Below, one piece after another: positions 1 through 6,792 of a stretch of DNA of 64,000 bases. The notes beneath the pieces were generated by a model. That model made no database searches and was not told the origin of the DNA. It saw only the letters and a list, made by a program, of their open reading frames with translations. Each line of letters opens with the position of its first letter. Within the stretch, counting starts at the first letter, position 1. The DNA lies in the NCBI GenBank assembly GCA_016235045.1, contig JACRME010000008.1:1-64000 (forward strand), in the 5' to 3' direction. The DNA comes from Nitrosomonadales bacterium. Its GTDB lineage: Bacteria > Pseudomonadota > Gammaproteobacteria > Burkholderiales > Gallionellaceae. The position numbers and the translations under genes are program-made.

Positions 1-1621
1 GGCTAGTAGTTCCATCAGGGTTGGGGAGAGGGTGAGAGTTGTGCCGGTACGCCAGGGCGATCACGCGCAGCCCCTGCTCGGTCATCCGATCCTGCGTGGC
101 CAGCAGTTGCCCGCGCCCGGCCTCGTCCAGCGGTACGATCCTGCCTTGCAACAGCATCTCGCTGCACAGCGGCAGCACCATCTCCGGCGCCCCCTTGCAG
201 TACAGCATGTCGCCCTGCGGCGTGGCGCAGACGACCGACATGCGCCTGCGCTCGGCATCGAACGGCATCTCGTCCACACGCGGGAACACCGGCCCCTCCG
301 GCGCGCCTTGCAGCAGCGCGACTTCCATCGGATCGCCCTGCCACACGGCTTCGCCGTTGTGATCGACGCGGCGCAGGTCGTGGCAGTGGCGCATGATGGT
401 GTAGAGGGGTTCGGCATCATTCAGAAAATCCGTTCGCCCTGAGTCTGTCGAAGGGTGAATGTCTTCAGAGTGGTGCGCCGTTCCTTCCTTCGACAGGCTC
501 AGGACGAACGGAATCGGGGTATGGCTCTTCCCGCTCGGAGTTGGTGAATCGCCCGCCCCCACTTCCACCAACGCCCCCGAAAAATATACCTGCCTGATGC
601 TCATCCTGTTCTGCGTCAACGTGCCGGTCTTGTCGCTGCAAATCACGGTGGCCGCGCCCAGCGTTTCCACGGCGGGCAAGTGACGCACCAGCGCGTTCTT
701 CTTCGCCATGCGCTGCGTGGCCATCGCCAGCGACAGGGTGACGGTGGGCAGCAGGCCTTCGGGCACGTTGGCGACGATGATGCCGATGGCGAACACCAGG
801 TTGGCCCAGAACGACAGGCCGACCCATTGCCCGATGAAGAAGAACACCACGCCAAGCAGTGTGGCGAACAGTGCCACCAGCCGCGACAGACGCGCGATCT
901 CTTTTTGCAGCGGCGACAGCGGTTCGCGCGCCAGCTGGGTGAGGCGCGCGATGTTGCCGAATTCGGTGTGCATGCCGGTGGCGTACACCATGGCTTTCGC
1001 TTCGCCCGAGATCAGCGAGGTGCCCGCATGCAGGATGTCGCGCCGCAACGCGACCTGCTCTTCGCTGGTCTTTGTCGTGTCGCGCGATTTGGGGCGCGAT
1101 TCGCCGGTGAGGTTGGCGGTGTTGACGCGCACGCCGAAGGCTTCGATGAGGCGGCAATCGGCGGGCACGTCGTCGCCCGCATTGAGCAGCACCACGTCGC
1201 CCGGCACCAGCTCCGCCACCGGCAGTTGCACGGCGCGGCCGTCGCGCAATGCCGTGGTATGGCGCGGCAGCAGATCGCGCAGCGCAGCCAGCGCTTTCTC
1301 GGCACGGTATTCCTGCCAGAACGAGAACAAGCCGTTGACGACGATGACGCCGAGCACGGCCCAGCCAAGCGTGGCCATGCCCTGCCCCGGCTGGCGGTAT
1401 TCGGCGAAGAAGGCCAGCCCGGCGGCCAGCCACAGGATCAGCGCGAAGAAGTGGGTGAATTCCCTGAGCAGTTTGCCGAACAGCGATTGTCCGGCGATAT
1501 CCGCAAGTTCGTTGGCGCCGGACTTTGCCAGCCGCTGCGCCGCTTCTGCCTGCGACAAACCCTGCGCGCTGCTGTGCAGATGCGCGTAGAGCTGTTCGAT
1601 GTCATGCTGGTGCGGGTTCAT
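1..1621 (-). CDS. Cation-transporting P-type ATPase, N-terminal 540 residues (partial)
   Basis: Inner-membrane ion pump driven by an aspartyl-phosphate intermediate. The frame stays open from the ATG at 1621 to the window edge, so the C-terminal part (hinge and last membrane helices) is missing. In order it shows a cation-ATPase N-terminal domain (GLSQAEAAQRL), a first pair of membrane helices, the LTGES actuator loop, NVPEGL in a membrane helix near 760-780, the phosphorylation motif DKTGTLT near 621-641, and GDPMEVALL in the nucleotide-binding domain. NVPEGL followed by VETLGAATVICSDKTG resembles the Na/K-type P2 pumps more than heavy-metal P1B pumps, and no N-terminal CxxC domain is seen. 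The transported ion is not decided by the sequence. A palindromic repeat is inserted in frame at 431-511. Confidence is high for the family and low for the substrate. Confidence 0.93.
   Translation of the reverse strand, partial: MNPHQHDIEQLYAHLHSSAQGLSQAEAAQRLAKSGANELADIAGQSLFGKLLREFTHFFALILWLAAGLAFFAEYRQPGQGMATLGWAVLGVIVVNGLFSFWQEYRAEKALAALRDLLPRHTTALRDGRAVQLPVAELVPGDVVLLNAGDDVPADCRLIEAFGVRVNTANLTGESRPKSRDTTKTSEEQVALRRDILHAGTSLISGEAKAMVYATGMHTEFGNIARLTQLAREPLSPLQKEIARLSRLVALFATLLGVVFFFIGQWVGLSFWANLVFAIGIIVANVPEGLLPTVTLSLAMATQRMAKKNALVRHLPAVETLGAATVICSDKTGTLTQNRMSIRQVYFSGALVEVGAGDSPTPSGKSHTPIPFVLSLSKEGTAHHSEDIHPSTDSGRTDFLNDAEPLYTIMRHCHDLRRVDHNGEAVWQGDPMEVALLQGAPEGPVFPRVDEMPFDAERRRMSVVCATPQGDMLYCKGAPEMVLPLCSEMLLQGRIVPLDEAGRGQLLATQDRMTEQGLRVIALAYRHNSHPLPNPDGTTS
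17..41. repeat. Possible tail of a CCCTCTCCC-type repeat inside the ATPase gene
   Basis: GGGTTGGGGAGAGGGTGAG resembles the tail that follows the hairpin of the copy at 51007-51047 (CTGGGGGAGAGGGTG). Here it would be read in frame as part of the ATPase (HPLPNPDG). The rest of any element lies beyond the window edge or has been lost, so this is weak. Confidence 0.35.
431..511. repeat. Palindromic repeat (GTTCGTCCTGAGCCTGTCGAA type) inside the ATPase gene
   Basis: Two 25-base arms, CGTTCGCCCTGAGTCTGTCG-AAGGG at 431-455 and its near-perfect reverse complement at 487-511, flank a 31-base spacer. The whole unit is 81 bases, exactly 27 codons, and the host frame has no stop through it. Its translation (starting FVLSLSKEG) has no place in P-type ATPases, and the conserved GDPMEVALL motif resumes just downstream. 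The same arm sequence is a common dispersed repeat in proteobacterial genomes, from general knowledge. Confidence 0.88.
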
Positions 1622-1659
1622 GATGGGTGGTCAGAAACAGGTTCCTGTCGTTCAACAGC

Positions 1660-1711
1660 GGTAGGGTGCGCCTGCGCACCATCGCGAATTGGTGCGCAAG
1701 CGCACCCTACC
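1660..1711. repeat. Inverted repeat GGTAGGGTGCGC...GCGCACCCTACC
   Basis: Arms of 21 bases at 1660-1680 and 1691-1711 are almost perfect complements around a 10-base spacer, and each arm can itself fold (GGTGCGC/GCGCACC). It lies between the 209-residue membrane protein gene and the ATPase gene, 39 bases upstream of the ATPase ATG. It has no run of T on either side, so it looks like a dispersed palindromic repeat rather than a terminator. Confidence 0.8.
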
Positions 1712-1732
1712 TGAGCTGATTGTCCGCCTGAT

Positions 1733-2362
1733 CTAGCGGGCAGGCGGCCCGTTGTATTCCGGCTTGTCGATCCGACTCGCTTCCCCGGCAAGCTTGGCGC
1801 GATACGCTTCGAGTTTGCCGTGAAAATCCTCCGCCTCGCCATAGGCCAGGAAATGTTCGTAGCGCGAATGCGCGCCGAGTATCCGTTCGGCATGTTTGAT
1901 CGGACAGAAGTACTGCTCGGTGCGCGCGACGACTTCGCTGGCGAAACCCAGCAGACCGACGGCATAGGAGCAATACAGGCAGTGTGCCTTTTCGATGATG
2001 TTGAGATAGGCCAGGTGCTGGTGATCCATCACGAAGTAGCTGCCGCGCTTCACCCGCGCGATGCCGTAGACCGGGAAACAGGTCCACTGGTAGAGATTGA
2101 CGCAGAGGTCGAACAGGAGCATCGGTAGCGCCATTCCGTAGATGACGGGCATGGTGATGTAGTTCTGCGGGCGCACGGTGAGGAACCAGCGGAACACGCC
2201 CAGTTTGACGCGCCGGTGCGTTTCCTTGATGGCTTGCTCGAACACGACGCGGCGGCCTTCGATCTGGTAGCGCAGGCGACCGCTCTGTTCCTTGAGTGCT
2301 TCGTTCAGTTCGTCTTCGAGGGCGGTGATCTGCAGCAGTAACTGGCGTATGCGGTTGTTCAT
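1733..2362 (-). CDS. Conserved hypothetical membrane protein, 209 aa
   Basis: Function not recognised. The N-terminal ~55 residues are charged and helical, probably coiled coil (LEDELNEALKEQSGRL). They are followed by a hydrophobic stretch around YITMPVIYGMALPMLLFDLCVNLY, split over about 25 residues, and a cysteine motif CLYCSY with a further Cys in EQYFCPIKH. The C-terminal third is hydrophilic. I chose the ATG at 2362 because AAAGG lies 6 bases upstream; an earlier in-frame start at 2386 lacks a site. The spaced cysteines and histidines could bind a metal, but this is inference. It is transcribed in the same direction as the ATPase gene, separated by a palindromic repeat. Confidence 0.75.
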   Translation of the reverse strand: MNNRIRQLLLQITALEDELNEALKEQSGRLRYQIEGRRVVFEQAIKETHRRVKLGVFRWFLTVRPQNYITMPVIYGMALPMLLFDLCVNLYQWTCFPVYGIARVKRGSYFVMDHQHLAYLNIIEKAHCLYCSYAVGLLGFASEVVARTEQYFCPIKHAERILGAHSRYEHFLAYGEAEDFHGKLEAYRAKLAGEASRIDKPEYNGPPAR

Positions 2363-2414
2363 GGCAGACCTTTCCATAAGGTGCATCCGCGATGCACGGA
2401 TGCAGTATGCGCTT

Positions 2415-3605
2415 TCAATGCAGCAGCAGGTAGATGCCCAGCCCCACCATGACCAGCCCGCTGACCAGCTTGAGCCAGCGCCCTTCCTTTTCCTGCAGAC
2501 GATGCTGGCTGAGCGTGACGATGCCGATGGTCAGGATCACCAGGTCGTCGAACATGTAGGCAAGGTCGTACAGCAGCAGGTAGGCGTAATAGCCTATGGC
2601 ATCCGGTCGATGCAGCGTGAGGATGCGCGTGTACAGCGCCGGGAAGCCGGAGGTGCACAGCAGTTCGATGATCTGCACCAGCACACCCAGCAGCACGGTG
2701 CCGATCAGCGCGGCGGTGAGATTGTCGGCATGCAGCACGCGGCGCATGCGCGCGTAGATGCCGGGCTTGGCGCTGGCGGGAATGGACAGCGAGATGCCGC
2801 GGCCGAGTCCGCGAAAGTCCTTGAGGTTGAGCGCGCCCGCGAGCAGCGCCAGCACGGCGATGGCGATTTCGGAGAGGCGCGACAGGCCGATCAGCAGGAA
2901 CAGATTGAGCCAGGCCGCCATGAACAGGAAATAGGCGACGCCCTGCACCGCGATGAAGGTGCCCGCGACGGCGAACATGCGCGCCCTGTTGTTGAGTGGC
3001 GCGAGCAGCGAGATCATCAGGATCAGCACCCACATCGAACAGGGATTGAAACCGTCCAGCAGCCCCATCGCGAGCGTGAACAGCGGCAGGCCGACCTGGT
3101 CGAGCGAGAGCGTGCTACCGAGAAACTCGACCGTGAATGTCTCGGGCGGGGGCTGCGCCGTATCGGGACCGCAGGTGTAAGTTTCTTCTGCCTCACAACT
3201 CGCCGCCGCTGTCGCGGACTTGCGGTCCGGCGGCTGTGCCCGCGCCAGGCTGTCGCGGATGAGCTTGCCGGTGGAGGCTTCCTCGGAATAGCCGACGATG
3301 AGTTGGCCGCCGACCGCGAACGCGGGCACGCGCACTTGTACATTGCCATGGCTTTCGGCGATGCGCTGCAGGCGCTCCAGCGCGGCAGGCTCGCGGCTCA
3401 CATCGCGGATCTCGATGCGCAGGCGGGGTTGCTGTTGCTGTAGCTGTGCCAGAAATATTTCGGCCTCGGCGCAATGCGGACAGCCTTCGCGCACGAAGAC
3501 TTCGATATCGGCCGCCGGAACCGATGCCGGTGCTGCCGCAGCCCAGCCCGGAGCCAGAACCAGCAACAAGAGCGGAATGTATTTGGTGACAAATCGCATG
3601 GCCAT
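2415..3605 (-). CDS. CcdA/DsbD-like membrane thiol transporter with N-terminal CPHC thioredoxin-like domain
   Basis: Predicted envelope thiol-disulfide protein of 396 residues. Residues 1-25 form a signal peptide ending GWAAAA. Residues ~33-110 form a glutaredoxin/thioredoxin-like domain with C42-P-H-C45. From about residue 170 there are roughly six membrane helices. The first contains GFNPCSMW, matching the NPC-type cysteine of CcdA/DsbD proteins, and a second membrane cysteine lies in ELLCTSGFPALY. The pairing of two intramembrane cysteines with a periplasmic CxxC domain is what is expected of a reductant conduit that moves electrons from cytoplasmic thioredoxin outward. The ATG at 3605 has GGAGG 4 bases upstream and is preferred over 3620 and 3599. 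The natural substrate is unknown; no cytochrome maturation genes are adjacent. Confidence 0.85.
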   Translation of the reverse strand: MAMRFVTKYIPLLLLVLAPGWAAAAPASVPAADIEVFVREGCPHCAEAEIFLAQLQQQQPRLRIEIRDVSREPAALERLQRIAESHGNVQVRVPAFAVGGQLIVGYSEEASTGKLIRDSLARAQPPDRKSATAAASCEAEETYTCGPDTAQPPPETFTVEFLGSTLSLDQVGLPLFTLAMGLLDGFNPCSMWVLILMISLLAPLNNRARMFAVAGTFIAVQGVAYFLFMAAWLNLFLLIGLSRLSEIAIAVLALLAGALNLKDFRGLGRGISLSIPASAKPGIYARMRRVLHADNLTAALIGTVLLGVLVQIIELLCTSGFPALYTRILTLHRPDAIGYYAYLLLYDLAYMFDDLVILTIGIVTLSQHRLQEKEGRWLKLVSGLVMVGLGIYLLLH

Positions 3606-3772
3606 GCAGCCTCCGGACATTGAACGATCCCAGTTACGCTACTTATTATATAGGGCGGCGAATGCCCCGCTGCCCCATTCGCCGGGTGCATTGACTCGAT
3701 GCGCGGGGAAGCACAGTATCCTGTTTCCCGCTGAAATGTTGCAGCGTTTCGCTTTTTGCACAGAGGCCCGGC

Positions 3773-4762
3773 ATGCGTGCAATGATTCTGGAATCCCCCG
3801 GCACTCCCCTGCGCCTCGCAGAATTGCCGCTGCCCGCATGCGGCCCCGACCAGGTGTTGCTCAAGGTCGGTGCCTGCGGCGTGTGCCGCACCGACCTGCA
3901 CATCCTCGACGGCGAACTCACGCAACCGACACTGCCGCTGATCCCCAGCCATGAGATCGTCGGCACCGTGGTCGCCAGAGGCGAACGGGCCGGGCGCTTC
4001 GCCCTCGGACAGCGCGTCGGCGTGCCGTGGCTGGGCCACACCTGCGGGCATTGCCGCTATTGCACGAGCGGGCGCGAGAACCTGTGCGACGACGCGCGTT
4101 TCACCGGCTACACGCTGAACGGCGGTTATGCCGAATATGCGGCGGCCGACCAGAACTTTTGCTTCCCGATTCCCGAAGGTTATACCGACGAACAGGCCGC
4201 ACCGCTGCTGTGCGCCGGGCTGATCGGCTACCGCGCGCTGGTTGCCGCGGGCGATGCCGAACGCATCGGCATTTACGGTTTCGGCGCGGCGGCACACATC
4301 ATCGCGCAGGTGGCGCGCTGGCAATGGCGCAAGGTGTATGCCTTCACCCGGCCGGGCGATGCGGAGGGTCAGCGCTTCGCGCTGGAACTGGGGGCGGATT
4401 GGGCGGGCGATTCCACCGCCGCGCCGCCGGAACAGATGGATGCCGCCATCCTGTTCGCGCCGGTCGGCGCGCTGGTGCCGCAGGCGCTGCGCCACACCGC
4501 CAAGGGCGGCGTCGTGGTGTGCGCGGGCATCCACATGAGCGATGTGCCCGCATTCCCGTACTCGATATTGTGGGGCGAGCGCAGCGTCCGCTCCATCGCC
4601 AACCTTACGCGCCGCGACGGCGAGGAATTCTTCGAGATCGCACCCAGGGCCGGCATTCGTACCGAGGTTGAGACTTTCAGGCTGGAGCAGGCCAACGAGG
4701 CGCTGGAGCGGCTGCGCAACGGCAAAGTGCGGGGCGCGGCGGTGCTGGCGATGAACTATTGA
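3773..4762 (+). CDS. Zinc-dependent alcohol dehydrogenase family protein
   Basis: Medium-chain dehydrogenase/reductase of 329 residues oxidising an alcohol with a nicotinamide cofactor. Catalytic zinc ligands are visible as C38 in GVCRTD and H60-E61 in SHEIVG. The structural zinc lobe shows the four-cysteine pattern in CGHCRYC and ENLC. The Rossmann fold follows with the glycine pattern IGIYGFGAAAH. Length and layout match the AdhA/AdhP-like subgroup. It stands alone, divergent from the thiol transporter gene and convergent with the hydrolase gene. The physiological alcohol cannot be told from sequence. Confidence 0.92.
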   Translation: MRAMILESPGTPLRLAELPLPACGPDQVLLKVGACGVCRTDLHILDGELTQPTLPLIPSHEIVGTVVARGERAGRFALGQRVGVPWLGHTCGHCRYCTSGRENLCDDARFTGYTLNGGYAEYAAADQNFCFPIPEGYTDEQAAPLLCAGLIGYRALVAAGDAERIGIYGFGAAAHIIAQVARWQWRKVYAFTRPGDAEGQRFALELGADWAGDSTAAPPEQMDAAILFAPVGALVPQALRHTAKGGVVVCAGIHMSDVPAFPYSILWGERSVRSIANLTRRDGEEFFEIAPRAGIRTEVETFRLEQANEALERLRNGKVRGAAVLAMNY

Positions 4763-4788
4763 GGTTTCCAAAATGGCGACAACTCCGT

Positions 4789-4915
4789 TATTCCGGCGAA
4801 GGCCGGAATCCAGGTAATTGACAAAACCCCACGCAGTGGGGCATCACCAAGACGATGGTCTTGCCCGCTGCGCGGAGTTATACGCTGATCTGGATTCCGG
4901 CCTTCGCCGGATGAC
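4789..4915. repeat. Composite palindromic element with ATTCCGGC...GCCGGAAT ends
   Basis: Outer arms ATTCCGGCGAAGGCCGGAAT plus CCAG (4789-4814) and CTGG plus ATTCCGGCCTTCGCCGGAT (4890-4914) are reverse complements, and each is itself a palindrome. The interior holds a short GC hairpin CCCCACGCAGTGGGG. The element fills the gap between two convergent genes and could act as a bidirectional RNA hairpin. A sibling with the same plan lies at 52208-52320. Confidence 0.85.
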
Positions 4916-4971
4916 GGCTGCTGAAGAGGTGTGTAATGAATTACGGAAAGAGCAACAGAACAATCCTTGCT

Positions 4972-5808
4972 TCACCGGACGCATGCTGCATCCGTCTGCT
5001 TGTCGAGAAAATCCCCCAGCACCCCGACCCAGTCCTCGCGCATGAAGATGAAGCCGTCGTTATGGCCGCCGGCCAGTTCGAGGAATTGTTTGGGCGGATT
5101 GGCCGCGGCGAACAGCGCCTGCCCGTGCGCATAGGGAATGATCTCGTCTTGCGGACTGTGCGCGATCAGCACCGGTGCACTCACCTTCCGCAGGTATTCC
5201 TTCGTATCGTAGCGGATGCGCGCGAGCCACTTTACCGGCAGATAGGGATAGATGTGCTGCGCCAGATCGGGCACGGAAGTGAATCCGGAAGCGATCACCA
5301 GTGCGGCCGGCTTTTGGCGGGAGGCCAGTTGCGCGGCGATGGCGCCGCCCATGGATTCGCCGAACACGACGATGCGGCAGGCGGGGAGTTGCCGTTGTCC
5401 GGTCAGGAAAAGCCATGCCGCATCGGCATCCAGGTAGGTGCCCTGTTCGGTGGGCGTGCCGCCGCTGTTGCCATAGCCGCGATAATCGAAAATCAGCGTG
5501 TTGTAGCCCAGACGGTTAAACATCCGCACCGAATCGAGACGGTGCGAGATGTTCCCCGCATTGCCGTGCAGGAACAGCACCGTGCCGCGCGGCCGGGCGG
5601 CCGGAACGAACCAGCCATACAGGCCGACGCCGTCGGACGTTGTCAGCCGGATTTCTTCATAGGGCAGACCGATCCGTTCCGGCGTGGCGATGATCCCGCG
5701 CCCGGTTTCCGGGTAATAGACCAGCCGCGACTGGGAAAAATACAGCAGCAGCGCAAATCCGCAATACGCCGCCGCCAGGATGCCCAGCACGTGCCACATC
5801 ATGCGCAT
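4972..5808 (-). CDS. Alpha/beta hydrolase (BEM46/ABHD13-like)
   Basis: Serine hydrolase of 278 residues, probably membrane-anchored by an N-terminal helix (residues ~5-23) with the catalytic domain outside the cytoplasm. The oxyanion region FLHGNAGN, nucleophile elbow G150-E-S152-M-G, acid in HSPQDEI and histidine in AGGHND give a complete catalytic triad in the usual order. The family includes esterases and thioesterases of unknown physiological substrate. It lies immediately downstream of pcm (26 bases apart), so the two are probably cotranscribed. Confidence 0.9.
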   Translation of the reverse strand: MRMMWHVLGILAAAYCGFALLLYFSQSRLVYYPETGRGIIATPERIGLPYEEIRLTTSDGVGLYGWFVPAARPRGTVLFLHGNAGNISHRLDSVRMFNRLGYNTLIFDYRGYGNSGGTPTEQGTYLDADAAWLFLTGQRQLPACRIVVFGESMGGAIAAQLASRQKPAALVIASGFTSVPDLAQHIYPYLPVKWLARIRYDTKEYLRKVSAPVLIAHSPQDEIIPYAHGQALFAAANPPKQFLELAGGHNDGFIFMREDWVGVLGDFLDKQTDAACVR

Positions 5809-5833
5809 CCCGCCACCGCCGGTTGTCGGTTGT

Positions 5834-6547
5834 TCAATTCTGGTTCGCTCCGGTGAGCGGGACGAAGCGCACCGGCTCGATATTGTGGCGGTGGAATCCG
5901 CCTTCCTTGTCCTTGGCGATCAGCAGCAAATTCTGGACGTCGAAGCGGCCGCCCACCGGGATCACCAGTCGCCCGCCCGGCTTGAGCTGGTCCAGCAGCG
6001 GCTGCGGGATGTGTTCTGCCGCGGCGGTGACGATGATGCCGTCGTAGGGCGCGTGTTCCGGCCAGCCCGCGGAACCGTCGCCGGCTTTCACTTCCACGTT
6101 GGCATAGCCCAGTTCGCCCAGCACTTTTGCCGCCTGTGCGGCAAGCGGGGCGACGATCTCGATGCTGTATACCTCGCCCGCCAGTTCGGACAGCACCGCG
6201 GCCTGATAGCCCGAGCCGGTGCCGACCTCCAGCACGCTGTGCTGCTTGCCCACGGCCAGCAGATCCGTCATCAGCGCCACGATGTAAGGCTGTGAAATCG
6301 TCTGTCCGTGCCCGATGGGCAACGGGCTGTTGTAATAGGCGCTGTACAGTTCGTCTTCCGGAACGAAACGGTGGCGCGGCACGCGCGACATGATGGCGAG
6401 CACTTTTTCGGAAATCGGGGCCGGTTGATATTCGCTCGCAATGCCGGACATCGCGCGGATGTCTTCGATCATCCTGTGCCGTGCCTGGACATAGCGATCG
6501 TCGTCAGCGGTTTTCCTGTCGGTGCCTTGCGGTTTCGAACTATCCAT
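5834..6547 (-). CDS. pcm: Protein-L-isoaspartate O-methyltransferase
   Basis: Repairs damaged proteins by methylating L-isoaspartyl residues with S-adenosylmethionine in the cytoplasm. The family hallmark VPRHRFVPE is followed by the IGHGQTISQPYIVA segment. The SAM-binding motif VLEVGTGSGYQAAVL and the later GWPEHAPYDGIIVTAA block are all present. The ATG at 6547 gives 237 residues and has GGGG about 6 bases upstream; a TTG four codons earlier is less likely. The N-terminal ~35 residues are extra relative to the E. coli enzyme and look unstructured. It is followed by the alpha/beta hydrolase gene. Confidence 0.95.
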   Translation of the reverse strand: MDSSKPQGTDRKTADDDRYVQARHRMIEDIRAMSGIASEYQPAPISEKVLAIMSRVPRHRFVPEDELYSAYYNSPLPIGHGQTISQPYIVALMTDLLAVGKQHSVLEVGTGSGYQAAVLSELAGEVYSIEIVAPLAAQAAKVLGELGYANVEVKAGDGSAGWPEHAPYDGIIVTAAAEHIPQPLLDQLKPGGRLVIPVGGRFDVQNLLLIAKDKEGGFHRHNIEPVRFVPLTGANQN

Positions 6548-6577
6548 GATCGACCCCAATACTATGCGGATTCAGAA

Positions 6578-6739
6578 TCATTCCCGGCGCTTGAGGGCGA
6601 TGCCGACCACCTCGACCAGCACGCCGAGAAAGAGCACCACCGTTCCCATCCAGGTTTCGAGCGCGAGAAATATCATGATCGCCCCCAGCAGCATGAGCGA
6701 AGCGGCGAGCGAATGACGTACATGCGGTTTCCTGATCAT
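6578..6739 (-). CDS. Small membrane protein, 53 aa
   Basis: An open frame from the ATG at 6739 to TGA at 6578 encodes 53 residues. A positively charged start (MIRKPHVRH) is followed by two hydrophobic segments, SLMLLGAIMIFLAL and TVVLFLGVLVEVVGIAL, joined by ETWMG, and the protein ends in a basic tail KRRE. This is a plausible two-helix inner-membrane hairpin protein. It sits directly upstream of pcm in the same direction with 30 bases between them. No function is recognised. Codon usage looks like neighbouring genes, which supports it being real. Confidence 0.65.
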   Translation of the reverse strand: MIRKPHVRHSLAASLMLLGAIMIFLALETWMGTVVLFLGVLVEVVGIALKRRE

Positions 6740-6792
6740 GATTCAGCCTTTCTGCCAACGGTTGCTCTTCATTTTGCGGGAGATAGATCGGT

